A stretch of DNA of 64,000 nt. It comes from Bradyrhizobium sp. SSBR45G. Lineage in GTDB: Bacteria; Pseudomonadota; Alphaproteobacteria; Rhizobiales; Xanthobacteraceae. The position numbers were made by a program, and so were the translations under genes. The notes under the pieces are model-generated. The model made no database searches and was not told where the DNA came from. It worked only from the letters and a program-made list of their open reading frames with translations. This document shows, in pieces, positions 45,404 through 55,724 of this stretch (position 1 is its first letter; every line of letters starts with the position of its first letter). The stretch is taken from the NCBI RefSeq assembly GCF_030159255.1, contig NZ_BSCT01000002.1:310001-374000 (forward strand). The letters run 5' to 3'.

Positions 45404-45999
45404 GGTCGTGTACCCCTTCGACACGGCATCTCAAATATGCGGCGTTCCCAACAATCTCGGCGCCCAACCATCGTAGCGTCCGCACCCAGCTGAAATGTCG
45501 GGTCGGAATCCACGAGAGAAGTCGCGGGGCTTCGTAGCATAGGGAACCGCGCCCGGGTGTTCAAATACCATGTCATCAACGGCCAAACTGAGGCTCAAAT
45601 CGAGCTGGATATCCGTTGTTGCGCGGCGGTCCATGGTGACCCCCCGGGCTGCTCCGGCAAACAGAATTATCGTGCGATCTCAAAGCCCAATGTCCTGTCC
45701 AGTCCCGTCACGAAAAATATTTGTCTTTCGTTTTTCCGGAATTCGTGTTTTCCTGTCTCCGTCCCGCCCCGGCACGAGGGGCGTATCGCGATCGTCACGG
45801 AACGCGGGGTGGGATGCGGTGGGCGTTTGGGGTCGCAGCATGGCTTGGCCGTGCGGACGAACGGCTCGAGGCGCACGTCGAAAACGTATGGTCCTGGCAT
45901 CTCGACGCTGATGCTACGCCGGTGGTGACGATGATCCGCCGGTCACGGGGGCAAGACAGCCCGATCCCCGGGGAGAGTACGCATAAGACGTAAAGCCAT
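45404..45999. other. non-coding gap upstream of PBP1A, left part
   Basis: No supported gene. The first 100 bases should hold the PBP1A promoter. From about 45760 the sequence reads as scrambled, several-times-interrupted frames and resembles, from memory, a degenerate dispersed element of Bradyrhizobium genomes that commonly ends in the palindrome at 46001-46104. Confidence 0.4.
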
Positions 46000-46000
46000 C

Positions 46001-46104
46001 GCGCAGGGAATGCCGGTTGACCGGCTGGACCTGTGGTGACTGCCGCCTGCTTTTTTGCTGCAGGCGGGCCATGGGTTGCGGCCAGCACCCGGCATTCCCT
46101 GCGC
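46001..46104. repeat. 104-bp palindromic repeat
   Basis: Perfect 16-base arms GCGCAGGGAATGCCGG (46001-46016) and its complement (46089-46104) enclose an inner hairpin with GCCGCCTGC and GCAGGCGGGC around a T run. The structure could also act as a bidirectional transcription barrier between PBP1A and the kinase gene. Bases 46105-46359 contain no further recognisable feature. Confidence 0.85.
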
Positions 46105-46359
46105 CCTCGACTGAACGGGGGGTCACGTCGACGATCATGACTCGGGCCAATCATGCCGCGAGAACGACGATCTGCATGTGACGATCAGCATTCCCAGACT
46201 GTCGGTTGCGCGCCGATTGCAGGGTGCCGGATGTCTGGCCCACGAGGCGGGTTTGCGCCGCGAAGTCCGGGTTCCGTAATTCTACGGGCGAGACAATTAA
46301 CGCGGCTGAAGCAGCCGATCAGGCATGGCAGGGGATCACAAGGAAGGTTCTGCGCCCTC

Positions 46360-48675
46360 ATGAATTGGCCTGGCGATCCCTCGAGCTCGAAGCGAACGGC
46401 CGGCGGCAGTCCGCTGGGGGCCTTCTTCCTTTGGATCGGCGGCTTCGGCGCCATCGAAGGTCTCGACGACGAAGCTCTGACGGAGCGCGACCGCCGCCGC
46501 ATCCGGGCACGGCAGATCGATGCCGTCGCGCGCCTCGTCCCGGTGACCATCGGCATCAACTTCGCGAACGCGGCCATCATTCTCGGCGTGTTCTGGAACA
46601 CCGTTTCCAATCTCTTTCTGGCCACGTGGGGCACGGCGATCGCCGTGGCCGGCGGCCTGGCGCTGCGCGGCTGGTGGCGCGCGCGGCAATCGCGTCCGCA
46701 GGAGGCGTCCGAACGCGCCACGCGTCGAATGACGCTGCAGGCGTTTTTTCTGGCCTGCATCTGGGGATCGCTGCCGCTGATCGTGATGCCGCAGGTCGAT
46801 CCGCATCTGCAGATCATCGTCGGCTCGCTGATGACCGGAATGATCTCCGGCGGCGCGTTCGCGATGTCGAGCGTGCCGCGGGCAGGCCTCGCCTATACTT
46901 GGACCTTGATGCTCTGCTCGGTCGGCTCGCTGTTTCTCTGCGGCGCTCCGACCTATCTGGTCCTCGTCGTCTTTCTGCTGCTGTACACGTCGTTCATGGT
47001 GCGCCACCTCGTGTCGCACGGCAACGTGTTCCTGGAGAACCTGAAGGCGCAGATCCGTCACGAGCGGCAGAACGAGACGATCTCGCTGCTGCTGAAGGAG
47101 TTTCAGGAGAACGCCTCGAGCTGGCTGTGGCAGACCGACGCCGAGGGCCGCCTGATCGACGCGCCGCAGCGCTTTGCCGACGTGGCCCAGTTGCCGCTCG
47201 ACCAGCTCAAGGGCGAGCGGCTGATCGACACGCTGAAATATCTCTGCCCGACGGATACGGCGACGCTCAAATCATTGGCCGACCGCATGGCGCAGCGGCT
47301 GTCGATTCCGGAGAGCCTGATCCATGTGGTGGTTGCCGGAGGCGAGCGCCGGCGCTGGGCGCTGACCGCGCGGCCGGCGCGCGACTATGACGGCAAGTTC
47401 GCCGGCTATCGCGGCTTCGGGCGCGACGTCACCGAGCGCTGGCGCGCCGAGCAGGCGGAAGCCGAGAGCCGGGCGAAGTCCGACTTCCTGGCGATGATGA
47501 GCCACGAGATCCGCACCCCGATGAACGGCGTGCTCGGTCTTGCCTCGACCCTGCTGGAGACCAAGCTCGACGACGACCAGCGTCACGCCGTGATGACGAT
47601 CCGCGAGTCCGGCGACAATCTGCAGCGCATCCTCAACGACATCCTCGATCTGTCGAAGCTCAACGCCGGCAAGCTGGAGTTCGAGACGGTCGACTTCTCG
47701 CCGGCGGCGCTGGTCGAGGCCGTCACCGCCATCATCGGCGTCAACGCGAAATCGAAGAGCCTGCTGGTCAATGCGGACATCGACACGAAGCTGCCGCCGT
47801 CGCTCAAGGGCGACGTCGCACGCATCCGCCAGGTGCTGATCAACCTCGCCTCCAACGCGGTGAAGTTCACCGAGCAGGGCGGCGTCACTATCGCAGTCGC
47901 CTGCCGGACGCGCGATGATCACAAGGCGACGATCGAGTGGCGCGTCTCCGACACCGGCATCGGCATTCCCACCGACCGCGTCGGCAAGCTGTTCACCGAT
48001 TTCGCCCAGGCCGATGCCTCGATCAACCGCCGCTTCGGCGGCACCGGGCTGGGGCTCGCGATCTCCCGGCGCATCATCGAACAGATGGGCGGGACGATCG
48101 CGGTATCCTCGGTGCAGGGCGAAGGCTCGACCTTCCGTTTCAGCCTGACGCTGCCGTGGAGCGACAAGCAGGTCTCGGATCAGCGCGGCGACCGGGTCGG
48201 CGCCGGCGATCTCAAGGCGCGGATCGCGGCGCTCGGCCGTCCGCTGCGCGTGCTGATCGCCGAGGACGATGCCACCAACCGCATGGTGGTATCGAAGATG
48301 CTGCAGGAGTTCGCGGTCGACAAATGCATCGTGCCGGACGGCCTGCAGGCGGTGAAGGCTGCCTCCGAGCAGGAGTTCGATCTGGTGCTGATGGACGTCC
48401 GCATGCCCGAGATGGACGGCATCACGGCGACGCGGACGATCCGGGCCAAAGGCGGCCGGCTCGCCGAGCTGCCGATCATCGCGCTGACCGCCAACGCCTT
48501 CCCCGACGACATCAAGCAATGCCGCGAGGCTGGCATGACCGACTTCCTGGCCAAGCCGCTGCGCAAGCCGGCGATGGTGGCGGCGATGCTGAAGGCGATC
48601 GGGATGTCGGCGCCGAGCGTCGAGGCGCCGGAGCTTGCGCCTTCGGACAGCCCGGTCGTGACGGCGGAGGCCTGA
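46360..48675 (+). CDS. membrane-bound hybrid sensor histidine kinase
   Basis: A 771-residue hybrid kinase. The N-terminal 230 residues hold about six transmembrane helices (IGINFANAAIILGVFW, FLACIWGSLPLIVM, YLVLVVFLLLYTSF). A PAS-like domain lies at about 245-360 (ASSWLWQTDAEGRLIDAPQRF). HisKA follows with the phospho-His in MSHEIRTPMNGVLG. The ATPase domain has NLASNAVKFTEQG, DTGIGIP and GGTGLGLAISRR. A C-terminal receiver has the phospho-Asp in VLMDVRMPEMDG and FLAKPLRKP. No partner regulator is adjacent. The ATG after AAGGAAGG is chosen; the 69 codons before it in frame are not protein-like. Confidence 0.9.
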   Translation: MNWPGDPSSSKRTAGGSPLGAFFLWIGGFGAIEGLDDEALTERDRRRIRARQIDAVARLVPVTIGINFANAAIILGVFWNTVSNLFLATWGTAIAVAGGLALRGWWRARQSRPQEASERATRRMTLQAFFLACIWGSLPLIVMPQVDPHLQIIVGSLMTGMISGGAFAMSSVPRAGLAYTWTLMLCSVGSLFLCGAPTYLVLVVFLLLYTSFMVRHLVSHGNVFLENLKAQIRHERQNETISLLLKEFQENASSWLWQTDAEGRLIDAPQRFADVAQLPLDQLKGERLIDTLKYLCPTDTATLKSLADRMAQRLSIPESLIHVVVAGGERRRWALTARPARDYDGKFAGYRGFGRDVTERWRAEQAEAESRAKSDFLAMMSHEIRTPMNGVLGLASTLLETKLDDDQRHAVMTIRESGDNLQRILNDILDLSKLNAGKLEFETVDFSPAALVEAVTAIIGVNAKSKSLLVNADIDTKLPPSLKGDVARIRQVLINLASNAVKFTEQGGVTIAVACRTRDDHKATIEWRVSDTGIGIPTDRVGKLFTDFAQADASINRRFGGTGLGLAISRRIIEQMGGTIAVSSVQGEGSTFRFSLTLPWSDKQVSDQRGDRVGAGDLKARIAALGRPLRVLIAEDDATNRMVVSKMLQEFAVDKCIVPDGLQAVKAASEQEFDLVLMDVRMPEMDGITATRTIRAKGGRLAELPIIALTANAFPDDIKQCREAGMTDFLAKPLRKPAMVAAMLKAIGMSAPSVEAPELAPSDSPVVTAEA

Positions 48676-48687
48676 GGCGCGGGGAGG

Positions 48688-49059
48688 CTAGACCGAGAAG
48701 CTGGTGCCGCAGCCGCACGAGGCGGTGGCATTGGGATTGTTGATCCGGAACGAGGCGCCCATCAGGTCGTCGACGAAGTCGACTTCGGAGCCGGCCAGGA
48801 ACGGCACCGACGCCGGATCGACCAGCACCACGGCGCGGTCGCGCGCGATGACGAGATCGTCGTCGGTCTTGGCGCGGTCGATGTCGAACTTGTACTGGAA
48901 GCCGGAGCAGCCGCCGCCTTCCACCGAGATGCGCAGCATCGCGCCTGCGGTCTCCTTGCCGAGGATCTCTCCGATGCGGCGGGCGGCGCGCTCGCTGATG
49001 GTGACGGGGGTGGTCAGGGCATCGGTCGTCATGGCATCAGTCGTCATGGCATCAGTCAT
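48688..49059 (-). CDS. erpA: iron-sulfur cluster insertion protein ErpA/IscA
   Basis: A 123-residue A-type Fe-S carrier. The three cluster cysteines are in GGGCSGFQYKF and ASCGCGTSFSV. GASFRINNPNATASCGCG is the family signature. The first 15 residues (MTDAMTTDAMTTDAL) come from a 15-bp tandem repeat and are not conserved; the domain proper starts at VTISERAARRI. GGAG lies about 10 bases before the chosen ATG, but each repeat carries another ATG, so initiation may be plural. It is convergent with the kinase and divergent from dgt. Confidence 0.92.
   Translation of the reverse strand: MTDAMTTDAMTTDALTTPVTISERAARRIGEILGKETAGAMLRISVEGGGCSGFQYKFDIDRAKTDDDLVIARDRAVVLVDPASVPFLAGSEVDFVDDLMGASFRINNPNATASCGCGTSFSV
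49015..49059 (-). repeat. 15-bp tandem repeat at the erpA 5' end
   Basis: About three units of ATGACGACTGATGCC encode the non-conserved N-terminus MTDAMTTDAMTTDAL. Each unit offers an in-frame ATG, and copy number may slip. Confidence 0.75.
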
Positions 49060-49168
49060 GGCAAGTGGTCTCCGGAAGCGCGTCATGCCCTATTCATTTG
49101 GTGCCGGGCACTCCCCATAGTTAAGTGGGCGCAGTCGAGGAATCAAACCGCAAAAGGAACAATCGCCC

Positions 49169-50335
49169 GTGTCGGTCGGAATGGCTGCCCCCCGTGCTCC
49201 CTATTCCTGCGATCCCGATCGCAGCCGGGGCCGCCTGTTCGCCGAGCCGCCGTCCCGCACCCGCAGCCCGTTTCGCCGGGATTGCGACCGGGTCATCCAT
49301 TCCACCGCCTTCCGGCGGCTGAAGCACAAGACCCAGGTGTTCGTCTTCCACGAGGGCGACCATTACCGCACCCGTTTGACCCATTCCCTGGAGGTCGCCC
49401 AGATCGCCCGCGCCCTGGCCCGCCAGCTCGGCCTCGACGAGGATCTGACGGAGACGCTGGCGCTGGCACATGATCTCGGCCATCCGCCGTTCGGCCATGC
49501 CGGGGAGCGGGCGCTGAACCGCTGCATGGCCGACCATGGCGGCTTCGACCACAATGCCCAGACCTTGCGCATCGTCACTGCCTTCGAGCAGCGCTATCCC
49601 GATTTCGACGGCCTCAATTTGAGCTGGGAATCGCTCGAAGGCATCGTCAAGCACAACGGGCCGTTGCAGGGTGCCATCCCGCCGGGAATTGCCGAGTTCA
49701 ACAGCCGGTTCGACCTGGAGCTGTGGAGCTACGCCTCGCTTGAGGCCCAGGTCGCCGCGCTCGCCGACGATATCGCCTATGACGCCCATGACATCGATGA
49801 CGGCCTGCGCGCCGGCCTGTTCGCGGTCAACGACCTCAGGGAGATCCCGCTGCTCGCGGCCATGATCGCCGAGATCGACCGTCACTATCCTGCGCTCGAC
49901 GACATCAGGCGCGGCGCCGAGCTGGTGCGCGAGCTGATCTCCTATCTGATCGCAGCCGTCGCCGCCGAGGCCCAGCGCCGAATCGACCGCGCCCAGCCGG
50001 TCTCGCCGCATGATGTGCGCCGCCACGCCGGTCCGCTGGTGGCGTTTCCGGCTGACGTCGCCGCGCATGAGGCCACCATCAAGGCGTTTCTCTGGCAGCG
50101 GATGTACCGGCATGAGCGGGTGATGCGGGTGATGCGCGACGCCGAGCGCATCGTGGCGGACCTGTTCGGGCGCTATCAGGAGGACGGCGCGACCTTGCCG
50201 GCCGGCTGGCTGGACGGTTGTGACGGCGAGGGCGACCGCGCCCGCCGCATCGGCCATTTCATTGCCGGAATGACGGACCGTTTCGCCTTAACTGAGCACC
50301 ATCGTCTTTTTGACTCGACCCCGGATTTGCGTTAG
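49169..50335 (+). CDS. dgt: deoxyguanosinetriphosphate triphosphohydrolase-like protein
   Basis: A 388-residue HD-domain dNTP triphosphohydrolase (short, type 2). Metal ligands are in [15 protein letters not shown] and [16 protein letters not shown], with a later Asp in [34 protein letters not shown] is the conserved N-terminal block. The enzyme controls dNTP pools. It uses a GTG start with AAAAGGA upstream; an ATG four codons later is also possible. It lies eight bases before argS in a conserved Rhizobiales order. Confidence 0.94.
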   Translation: MSVGMAAPRAPYSCDPDRSRGRLFAEPPSRTRSPFRRDCDRVIHSTAFRRLKHKTQVFVFHEGDHYRTRLTHSLEVAQIARALARQLGLDEDLTETLALAHDLGHPPFGHAGERALNRCMADHGGFDHNAQTLRIVTAFEQRYPDFDGLNLSWESLEGIVKHNGPLQGAIPPGIAEFNSRFDLELWSYASLEAQVAALADDIAYDAHDIDDGLRAGLFAVNDLREIPLLAAMIAEIDRHYPALDDIRRGAELVRELISYLIAAVAAEAQRRIDRAQPVSPHDVRRHAGPLVAFPADVAAHEATIKAFLWQRMYRHERVMRVMRDAERIVADLFGRYQEDGATLPAGWLDGCDGEGDRARRIGHFIAGMTDRFALTEHHRLFDSTPDLR

Positions 50336-50343
50336 GCGGCGGC

Positions 50344-52140
50344 ATGGTTGAACAAGCGTCCACCCCCTATCTTTTTGCCGACATGCTGGCCCGCGTGCAC
50401 GCCGTCTGCGCCGCGCTTGCCAAGGATGGCGGCTGGCCCGCGGGCATCGATTTTTCGCGCGTGGTGGTCGAGCCGCCGCGCGATCCGAGCCATGGCGACA
50501 TGGCGACCAACGCCGCGATGGTGCTGGCCAAGGAGGCCAAGGCCAAGCCGCGTGACCTTGCCGATGTGATCGCCGAGCGCCTGCGGGCCGATGAACTCGT
50601 CGCCAAGGTCGACGTCGCGGGGCCCGGCTTCATCAATCTCACCTTGCAGCCGATCGTTTGGGCGCAGGCGTTGGGTACGATCCTGCGTGAGGGCGCCAAC
50701 TACGGCCGGGTCGCGCCGCTGCCGGCTGCGCCGAAGGTCAACGTCGAATACGTCTCGGCCAATCCGACCGGGCCGATGCATGTCGGCCATTGCCGCGGCG
50801 CCGTGTTCGGCGACGCGCTCTCGAGCCTGTTGCAGTTCGCCGGCCGCGACGTCACCCGCGAGTACTACATCAACGATGCCGGCGCGCAGGTCGACGTGCT
50901 CGCACGCTCTGCTTTCCTCCGCTATCGCGAGGCGCTTGGCGAAGACATCGGTGCCATTCCCGACGGGCTCTATCCCGGCGACTATCTGAAGCCGGTCGGT
51001 CAGGCGCTCGCGGCCGAGCACGGCGACAAGCTGAAGGCGTTGCCTGAGGCCGCGTGGCTGCCGGTCGTGCGCGACAAGGCCATCGCGATGATGATGGCCG
51101 AGATCAAGGGCGATCTTGCCGCGCTCAACATCAGGCATGATGTCTTCTTCTCCGAGCGCTCGCTCATCAATCAGGGAAATAACAAGGTCGCGGAGACCAT
51201 CGATTTCCTGCGCGAGCGCGGCGACGTCTATGAAGGCCGCTTGCCGCCGCCCAAGGGCGCGCCGCCCGAAGATTGGGAGGATCGCGAGCAGCTGCTGTTC
51301 CGCGCCACCGCCTATGGCGACGACGTTGATCGTCCGCTGATCAAGTCGGACGGCAGCTACACCTATTTCGCGTCCGATATCGCCAACCACCGGCACAAAT
51401 TCGAGCGCGGCTTCGCTGACCTGATCGACGTGTTCGGCGCCGATCACGGCGGCTACATCAAGCGGATGCAGGCGGCGGTGAAGGCGGTCACAGCCGGGCA
51501 GGCGGTGCTCGACGTCAAGGTCGTGCAACTCGTCAAGCTGCTGCGCAACGGCGAGCCGGTGAAGATGTCGAAGCGCTCCGGCGACTTCGTCACCTTGCGG
51601 GAAGTTGTTGATGAAGTGGGGCGCGATGCGGTCCGTTTCATGATGCTCTACCGCAAGAACGACGCCGTGCTCGATTTCGACCTCGCCAAGGTCATCGAGC
51701 AGTCGCGCGACAATCCCGTGTTCTACGTCCAGTACGGCCACGCCAGGGGCCATTCGATCTTCCGGAATGCCCGCGAGGCGTTCCCGGACCTGCCGGAGGA
51801 GGAGGGGGCGCGGCTGGCGTTCCTGCGCGGGGCCAACCTCGAAAAACTGTCCGACTCGGCCGAACACGAGCTCTTGAAACGGTTGGCGTTGTACCCACGT
51901 ACGGTTGAGAGCGCGGCCCTGGCGCATGAGCCGCACCGGATCGCCTTCTACCTCTATGAACTTGCAAGCGAATTTCACGCCCTCTGGACGCGGGGCCGGG
52001 ATTTGCCCTATTTACGCTTCATTATCGATGATGATGCAGAATTGACCAAGGCACGTTTGGCCATGGTTCAGGGCGTCGTCTCGGTTCTGGCGTCGGGACT
52101 TGCCATCTTGGGCGTTAATGCTCCTGATGCAATGCGCTGA
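50344..52140 (+). CDS. argS: arginyl-tRNA synthetase
   Basis: A 598-residue class I aminoacyl-tRNA synthetase that charges tRNA-Arg. The N-terminal Add-1 domain (about 1-110) is followed by the HIGH-type motif MHVGH in [15 protein letters not shown]. The KMSKR motif is complete in [11 protein letters not shown]. The C-terminal DALR anticodon-binding domain spans about 470-598 ([16 protein letters not shown]). There is no clear ribosome binding site beyond GGCGGC, and the short distance to dgt suggests co-transcription. Confidence 0.97.
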   Translation: MVEQASTPYLFADMLARVHAVCAALAKDGGWPAGIDFSRVVVEPPRDPSHGDMATNAAMVLAKEAKAKPRDLADVIAERLRADELVAKVDVAGPGFINLTLQPIVWAQALGTILREGANYGRVAPLPAAPKVNVEYVSANPTGPMHVGHCRGAVFGDALSSLLQFAGRDVTREYYINDAGAQVDVLARSAFLRYREALGEDIGAIPDGLYPGDYLKPVGQALAAEHGDKLKALPEAAWLPVVRDKAIAMMMAEIKGDLAALNIRHDVFFSERSLINQGNNKVAETIDFLRERGDVYEGRLPPPKGAPPEDWEDREQLLFRATAYGDDVDRPLIKSDGSYTYFASDIANHRHKFERGFADLIDVFGADHGGYIKRMQAAVKAVTAGQAVLDVKVVQLVKLLRNGEPVKMSKRSGDFVTLREVVDEVGRDAVRFMMLYRKNDAVLDFDLAKVIEQSRDNPVFYVQYGHARGHSIFRNAREAFPDLPEEEGARLAFLRGANLEKLSDSAEHELLKRLALYPRTVESAALAHEPHRIAFYLYELASEFHALWTRGRDLPYLRFIIDDDAELTKARLAMVQGVVSVLASGLAILGVNAPDAMR

Positions 52141-52235
52141 TTGGGGGAAACACGCGACTTCAGTTGGGGGCCTCAATCTGGCAGGGTCCGCCTTAGGACG
52201 CATATGCGGCTCACCCGCAGGGACGCTTCATCACG

Positions 52236-53798
52236 ATGGCTGATCGTTACCAGGACAGACCCTTTCCCGCTGATGGTTTTGGCCGCGGTGGAAACCAGCA
52301 GGCCGATGCCGATCCGCTCGCCGAACTTGCTCGTCTGATCGGGCAGAACGATCCTTTCGCTGCGTCGGGCCGAGGAACCCCTCAGCCTCAGCAGCGGCCC
52401 ATGGCGCGGCCCGCGGCGCCGGCTCCCGAACAGCCCGCTGCCGCCATGCCTCCGCCCGGCCCGCCGACCTGGATGCAGCGTGCGCCCAACGCCCAGCAGC
52501 CGCCGGCTGAGAATCCCTTTGCCGACATGGGGCGGGAGCCGCAACAGTCGGCGCCGCCGTCGTTTCCTGGCGGCTATCAGGATCCGCGCGGCCAGCCGGG
52601 TTTCCCCGAGGCGGATTTCGCGCAGGCCGCCCCCCGGCAGCAGCCTGGCTACCCGAACCCCGAATTTGCCGATCAGCTGTCCAAGCTCGACTACAGCGTC
52701 GGCGACTCGCGGCACGGGTTCGCCGAGAACGATCGGGACTACAACCGCGGCAATGGCTTCGACGACAACGAGCAGGATTCGTCGCGCTATGACGACGCGC
52801 TGTTCGGCCAGATGGGATCGGGGCAGCAGGGCTTCCAGGGCGACAACGAGTTTCAGGACGGCCAGTACGGCTATCAGGACGGCTACGACGAGGGCGAGGA
52901 AGAAGAGCGGCCCAGGCGGCGCAGCGGCATGAGCACCGTGCTCGCCGTGTTGACGCTTGCGGTTCTCGGGACCGGCGGCGCCTACGGCTACAAGACCTAC
53001 ATCTCCTCCGGCCGCACCGGCGAGCCTCCGATCATCCGCGCCGACAACAGCCCGACCAAGATCATGGCGCAGCAGGATACGACGCCGAAGGTCCCGGACC
53101 GGCTGCTCGGCAATGACGGCGGTGAGAAGCTGGTGTCCCGCGAGGAGGCGCCGATGGATCTGAACGGGCGCGGCACCAACCCCCGCGTGGTGTTCCCACA
53201 GATGGGCCAGAATGGCGCTCCGCCGGCGACCGCGCCGAACGTGACGCCGTCGCAGATCGCCAACGCCAACGGCATCCTGCCCAACAGCGACCCGCGGCCG
53301 ATCAAGACGCTGTCCGTCACGGGCGGCAACCAGGCCACTGCTGCTGATCCGCCGATGCCGACGACGCCTGCGACCAAGCCGGCGGGGACGCCCAAGGGCC
53401 GCAAATCGCCGGCGAATGCCAACGCCTCGGCTGCCGCCGAGAGCCCGATGCCGCTGACGCCGCAGGCTGCGCCGCCGGCGAATGCCCCGGCGCGCATCGC
53501 CACGGCCGTGGCGGTGACCGAGCAGACACAGACGGATCGCACCGGCGGCTATCTGGTCTCGATCTCGTCGCAGGCGAGCGAAGCCGAGGCGATGTCGTCC
53601 TACAAGGCCGTGCAGGACAAATACGGCGCCGTGCTCGGCAAATATGAGCCGATCATCAAGCGGATGGATCTCGGCGACAAGGGCGGTGTGAAGTACCGCG
53701 CCGCGGTCGGCCCCTTCGCCACGAAGGAAGAGGCCAACAAGATGTGCGGAACGTTGAAAACTGCTGGCGGACAGTGTTTCCCGTTTAGCAACAATTAA
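52236..53798 (+). CDS. SPOR-domain cell-division protein
   Basis: A 520-residue bitopic protein. Residues 1-225 are a long low-complexity cytoplasmic region rich in Gln, Pro, Gly and Asp. A transmembrane helix lies near 233-252 (MSTVLAVLTLAVLGTGGAYGY). A periplasmic Pro/Ala/Asn linker runs to about 435. The C-terminal 80 residues form the SPOR domain (GGYLVSISSQASEAEAMSSY, GVKYRAAVGPFATKEEANKMC), which binds denuded septal peptidoglycan. Its position between argS and nagZ is conserved. It is likely a septal or envelope-remodelling factor. Confidence 0.9.
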   Translation: MADRYQDRPFPADGFGRGGNQQADADPLAELARLIGQNDPFAASGRGTPQPQQRPMARPAAPAPEQPAAAMPPPGPPTWMQRAPNAQQPPAENPFADMGREPQQSAPPSFPGGYQDPRGQPGFPEADFAQAAPRQQPGYPNPEFADQLSKLDYSVGDSRHGFAENDRDYNRGNGFDDNEQDSSRYDDALFGQMGSGQQGFQGDNEFQDGQYGYQDGYDEGEEEERPRRRSGMSTVLAVLTLAVLGTGGAYGYKTYISSGRTGEPPIIRADNSPTKIMAQQDTTPKVPDRLLGNDGGEKLVSREEAPMDLNGRGTNPRVVFPQMGQNGAPPATAPNVTPSQIANANGILPNSDPRPIKTLSVTGGNQATAADPPMPTTPATKPAGTPKGRKSPANANASAAAESPMPLTPQAAPPANAPARIATAVAVTEQTQTDRTGGYLVSISSQASEAEAMSSYKAVQDKYGAVLGKYEPIIKRMDLGDKGGVKYRAAVGPFATKEEANKMCGTLKTAGGQCFPFSNN

Positions 53799-53840
53799 GG
53801 CTTGCTTGACCGACCCCGAAGTGGGGTCTATGCGGCCCGC

Positions 53841-54869
53841 ATGACCATGCGGGCTTTCATTACCGGCATCTCCGGGCTGGACCTCACCGACGCCGAGCGC
53901 GCGTTCATCCGCGACGCCAGTCCGTGGGGTTTCATCCTGTTCAAACGCAACGTCCAGTCACCCGCCCAAGTGACTGCCCTCGTTGAAGAATTGCGCAATT
54001 GCGCGGGTCGCGCCGACGCCCCCGTGCTGATCGACCAGGAGGGTGGCCGGGTGCAGCGGCTGGGACCGCCGCACTGGCCGGCCTATCCCGCCGGCATCGT
54101 GTTCGACCGTCTCTACGACCTTGATTCGGCCTTGGGCCTCCGCGCCGCCTGGCTCAGCGCCCGCCTGATCGCCGATGATCTTCATCTGCTGGGGATCAAT
54201 GTGGACTGCCTGCCGCTGGCCGACGTGCCGGTCGCCGGCGCCGATGCCGTGATCGGGGACCGGGCCTACGGCACCGCGCCGGCCAAGGTGGCGGCGATCG
54301 CCCGGGCAGTGACGGAGGGGCTGGAGCAGGGTGGCGTGCTGCCGGTGCTGAAGCACATCCCGGGGCACGGCCGCGCCACCGCCGACACCCATTTCCGGCT
54401 CCCGACCGTCGACACGCCGGAAGCCGAGCTCGACGCCACCGATTTCGCCGCGTTCCGGCCGCTGGCCGACCTGCCGATGGCGATGACTGCACATGTTGTG
54501 TTTAGCGCGATCGACGCCGCCCATCCGGCCACGACTTCTGCGACAATGATCCAGCGGGTGATTCGCGAAGGAATCGGGTTCCAGGGTTTGTTGATGAGTG
54601 ATGACGTGTCCATGAACGCATTGGCGGGATCGATCGCCGCGCGCACGCGCGCGATCGTCGCGGCGGGCTGCGACATGGTTTTGCATTGCAATGGCAGACT
54701 GGACGAGATGCAAGCCGTCGCGGCCGAGACGCCGGTGCTTGCTGGACAGGCTTTGACCCGGGCCGATCGCGCGCTTGCGGCGCGCAAGGCACCCACGGGC
54801 TTCGATCGCAGCGCCGCGCGCGCCGAGCTCGACGCCCTGATCAACCGGCTGGGACCCGCGAGCGCATGA
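53841..54869 (+). CDS. nagZ: beta-N-acetylhexosaminidase
   Basis: A 342-residue glycoside hydrolase family 3 enzyme that removes GlcNAc from recycled muropeptides in the cytosol. KHIPGHGRATADTHFRLP contains the family-specific Asp-His catalytic loop; the nucleophile Asp is in LLMSDDVSMNAL. LIDQEGGRVQRLGPP is also diagnostic. The ATG is chosen at the start of the conserved MRAFITGISG; a TTG 13 codons upstream is possible. The stop overlaps scpA (ATGA). Confidence 0.95.
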   Translation: MTMRAFITGISGLDLTDAERAFIRDASPWGFILFKRNVQSPAQVTALVEELRNCAGRADAPVLIDQEGGRVQRLGPPHWPAYPAGIVFDRLYDLDSALGLRAAWLSARLIADDLHLLGINVDCLPLADVPVAGADAVIGDRAYGTAPAKVAAIARAVTEGLEQGGVLPVLKHIPGHGRATADTHFRLPTVDTPEAELDATDFAAFRPLADLPMAMTAHVVFSAIDAAHPATTSATMIQRVIREGIGFQGLLMSDDVSMNALAGSIAARTRAIVAAGCDMVLHCNGRLDEMQAVAAETPVLAGQALTRADRALAARKAPTGFDRSAARAELDALINRLGPASA

Positions 54870-55705
54870 CCGCAGAAATTCTGTCGTTTGAAACCGGCCG
54901 GCCCACCACGGAGCTGGCCGAGGCCGAACCCGCATTGGTGGTCGATGTCGAGGGCTATGAAGGCCCGCTCGACCTGCTGCTCGCGCTGGCGCGGCAGCAG
55001 AAGGTCGACCTCGCCAAGATCTCGATGCTGGCGCTGGCCGATCAGTATCTCCAATTCATCGAGGCCGCGCGAAAAATCCGGCTCGAGCTCGCCGCCGACT
55101 ATCTGGTGATGGCGGCGTGGCTGGCGTTCCTGAAGTCGCGCCTGCTGCTGCCCGAGCCGCCGGCCGCCGAAGGGCCAAGTGCGGAGGAGATGGCCACGGC
55201 GCTCGCCAACCGGCTGCGCCGGCTGGAGGCGATCCGCGAGGCCGCCAATCGCCTGATGAACCGCCCGCAGTTCCAGCGCGACGTGTTCCCGCGCGGCAAT
55301 CCGGAAGCGATCGCGGAAGTCCGCCGCCCGAAGTTCACCGCGACCTTGTTCGACCTGCTGTCGGCCTACGCCATCCAGCGGCAGTCGCGCGTCGTGACAT
55401 CGGTTCATATGGCCAAGCGCACCGTCTGGTCGCTCGCCGAGGCGCGCGCGTCGCTCGAACGGCTGGTCGGTATGACCGAGGTGTCGGACGACTGGGGATG
55501 TCTCGACGACTACCTGCTGGATTACGTCGCCGAGCCTGCGCAAAAGGCCACCGTGTTCGCATCGAGCTTTGCGGCCGTGCTGGAGCTGGTCCGCGAGGGC
55601 AAGCTCGAGCTGAACCAGAAGCAGGCGTTCGCGCCGCTGTATTTTCGTAAGCGTCCACCGATCCAGCCCGGCGCGATGGCTGCGCCGGACTTGACGGTTG
55701 AGTAG
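54866..55705 (+). CDS. scpA: segregation and condensation protein A
   Basis: A 279-residue kleisin subunit of the SMC condensin. The N-terminal EGYEGPLDLLLALARQQKVDL is the signature that contacts the SMC neck. Central AADYLVMAAWLAFLKSRLLLP and the C-terminal winged-helix part (AVLELVREGKLELNQKQAFAPLYF) are typical. It is translationally coupled to nagZ and followed 19 bases later by scpB. With Smc and ScpB it organises the chromosome. Confidence 0.95.
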   Translation: MTAEILSFETGRPTTELAEAEPALVVDVEGYEGPLDLLLALARQQKVDLAKISMLALADQYLQFIEAARKIRLELAADYLVMAAWLAFLKSRLLLPEPPAAEGPSAEEMATALANRLRRLEAIREAANRLMNRPQFQRDVFPRGNPEAIAEVRRPKFTATLFDLLSAYAIQRQSRVVTSVHMAKRTVWSLAEARASLERLVGMTEVSDDWGCLDDYLLDYVAEPAQKATVFASSFAAVLELVREGKLELNQKQAFAPLYFRKRPPIQPGAMAAPDLTVE

Positions 55706-55724
55706 CGAAGAAGGAGACCCTGCC

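Noticed and set aside
45557-46154. Several open frames on both strands in the PBP1A-kinase gap
   Set aside because: Low-quality composition, no ribosome binding sites, and frames overlap a perfect palindrome.
53812-53834. Hairpin GACCCC...GGGGTC between the SPOR protein and nagZ as a terminator
   Set aside because: Six-base stem without a T tract and only a few bases before the nagZ start; probably incidental.
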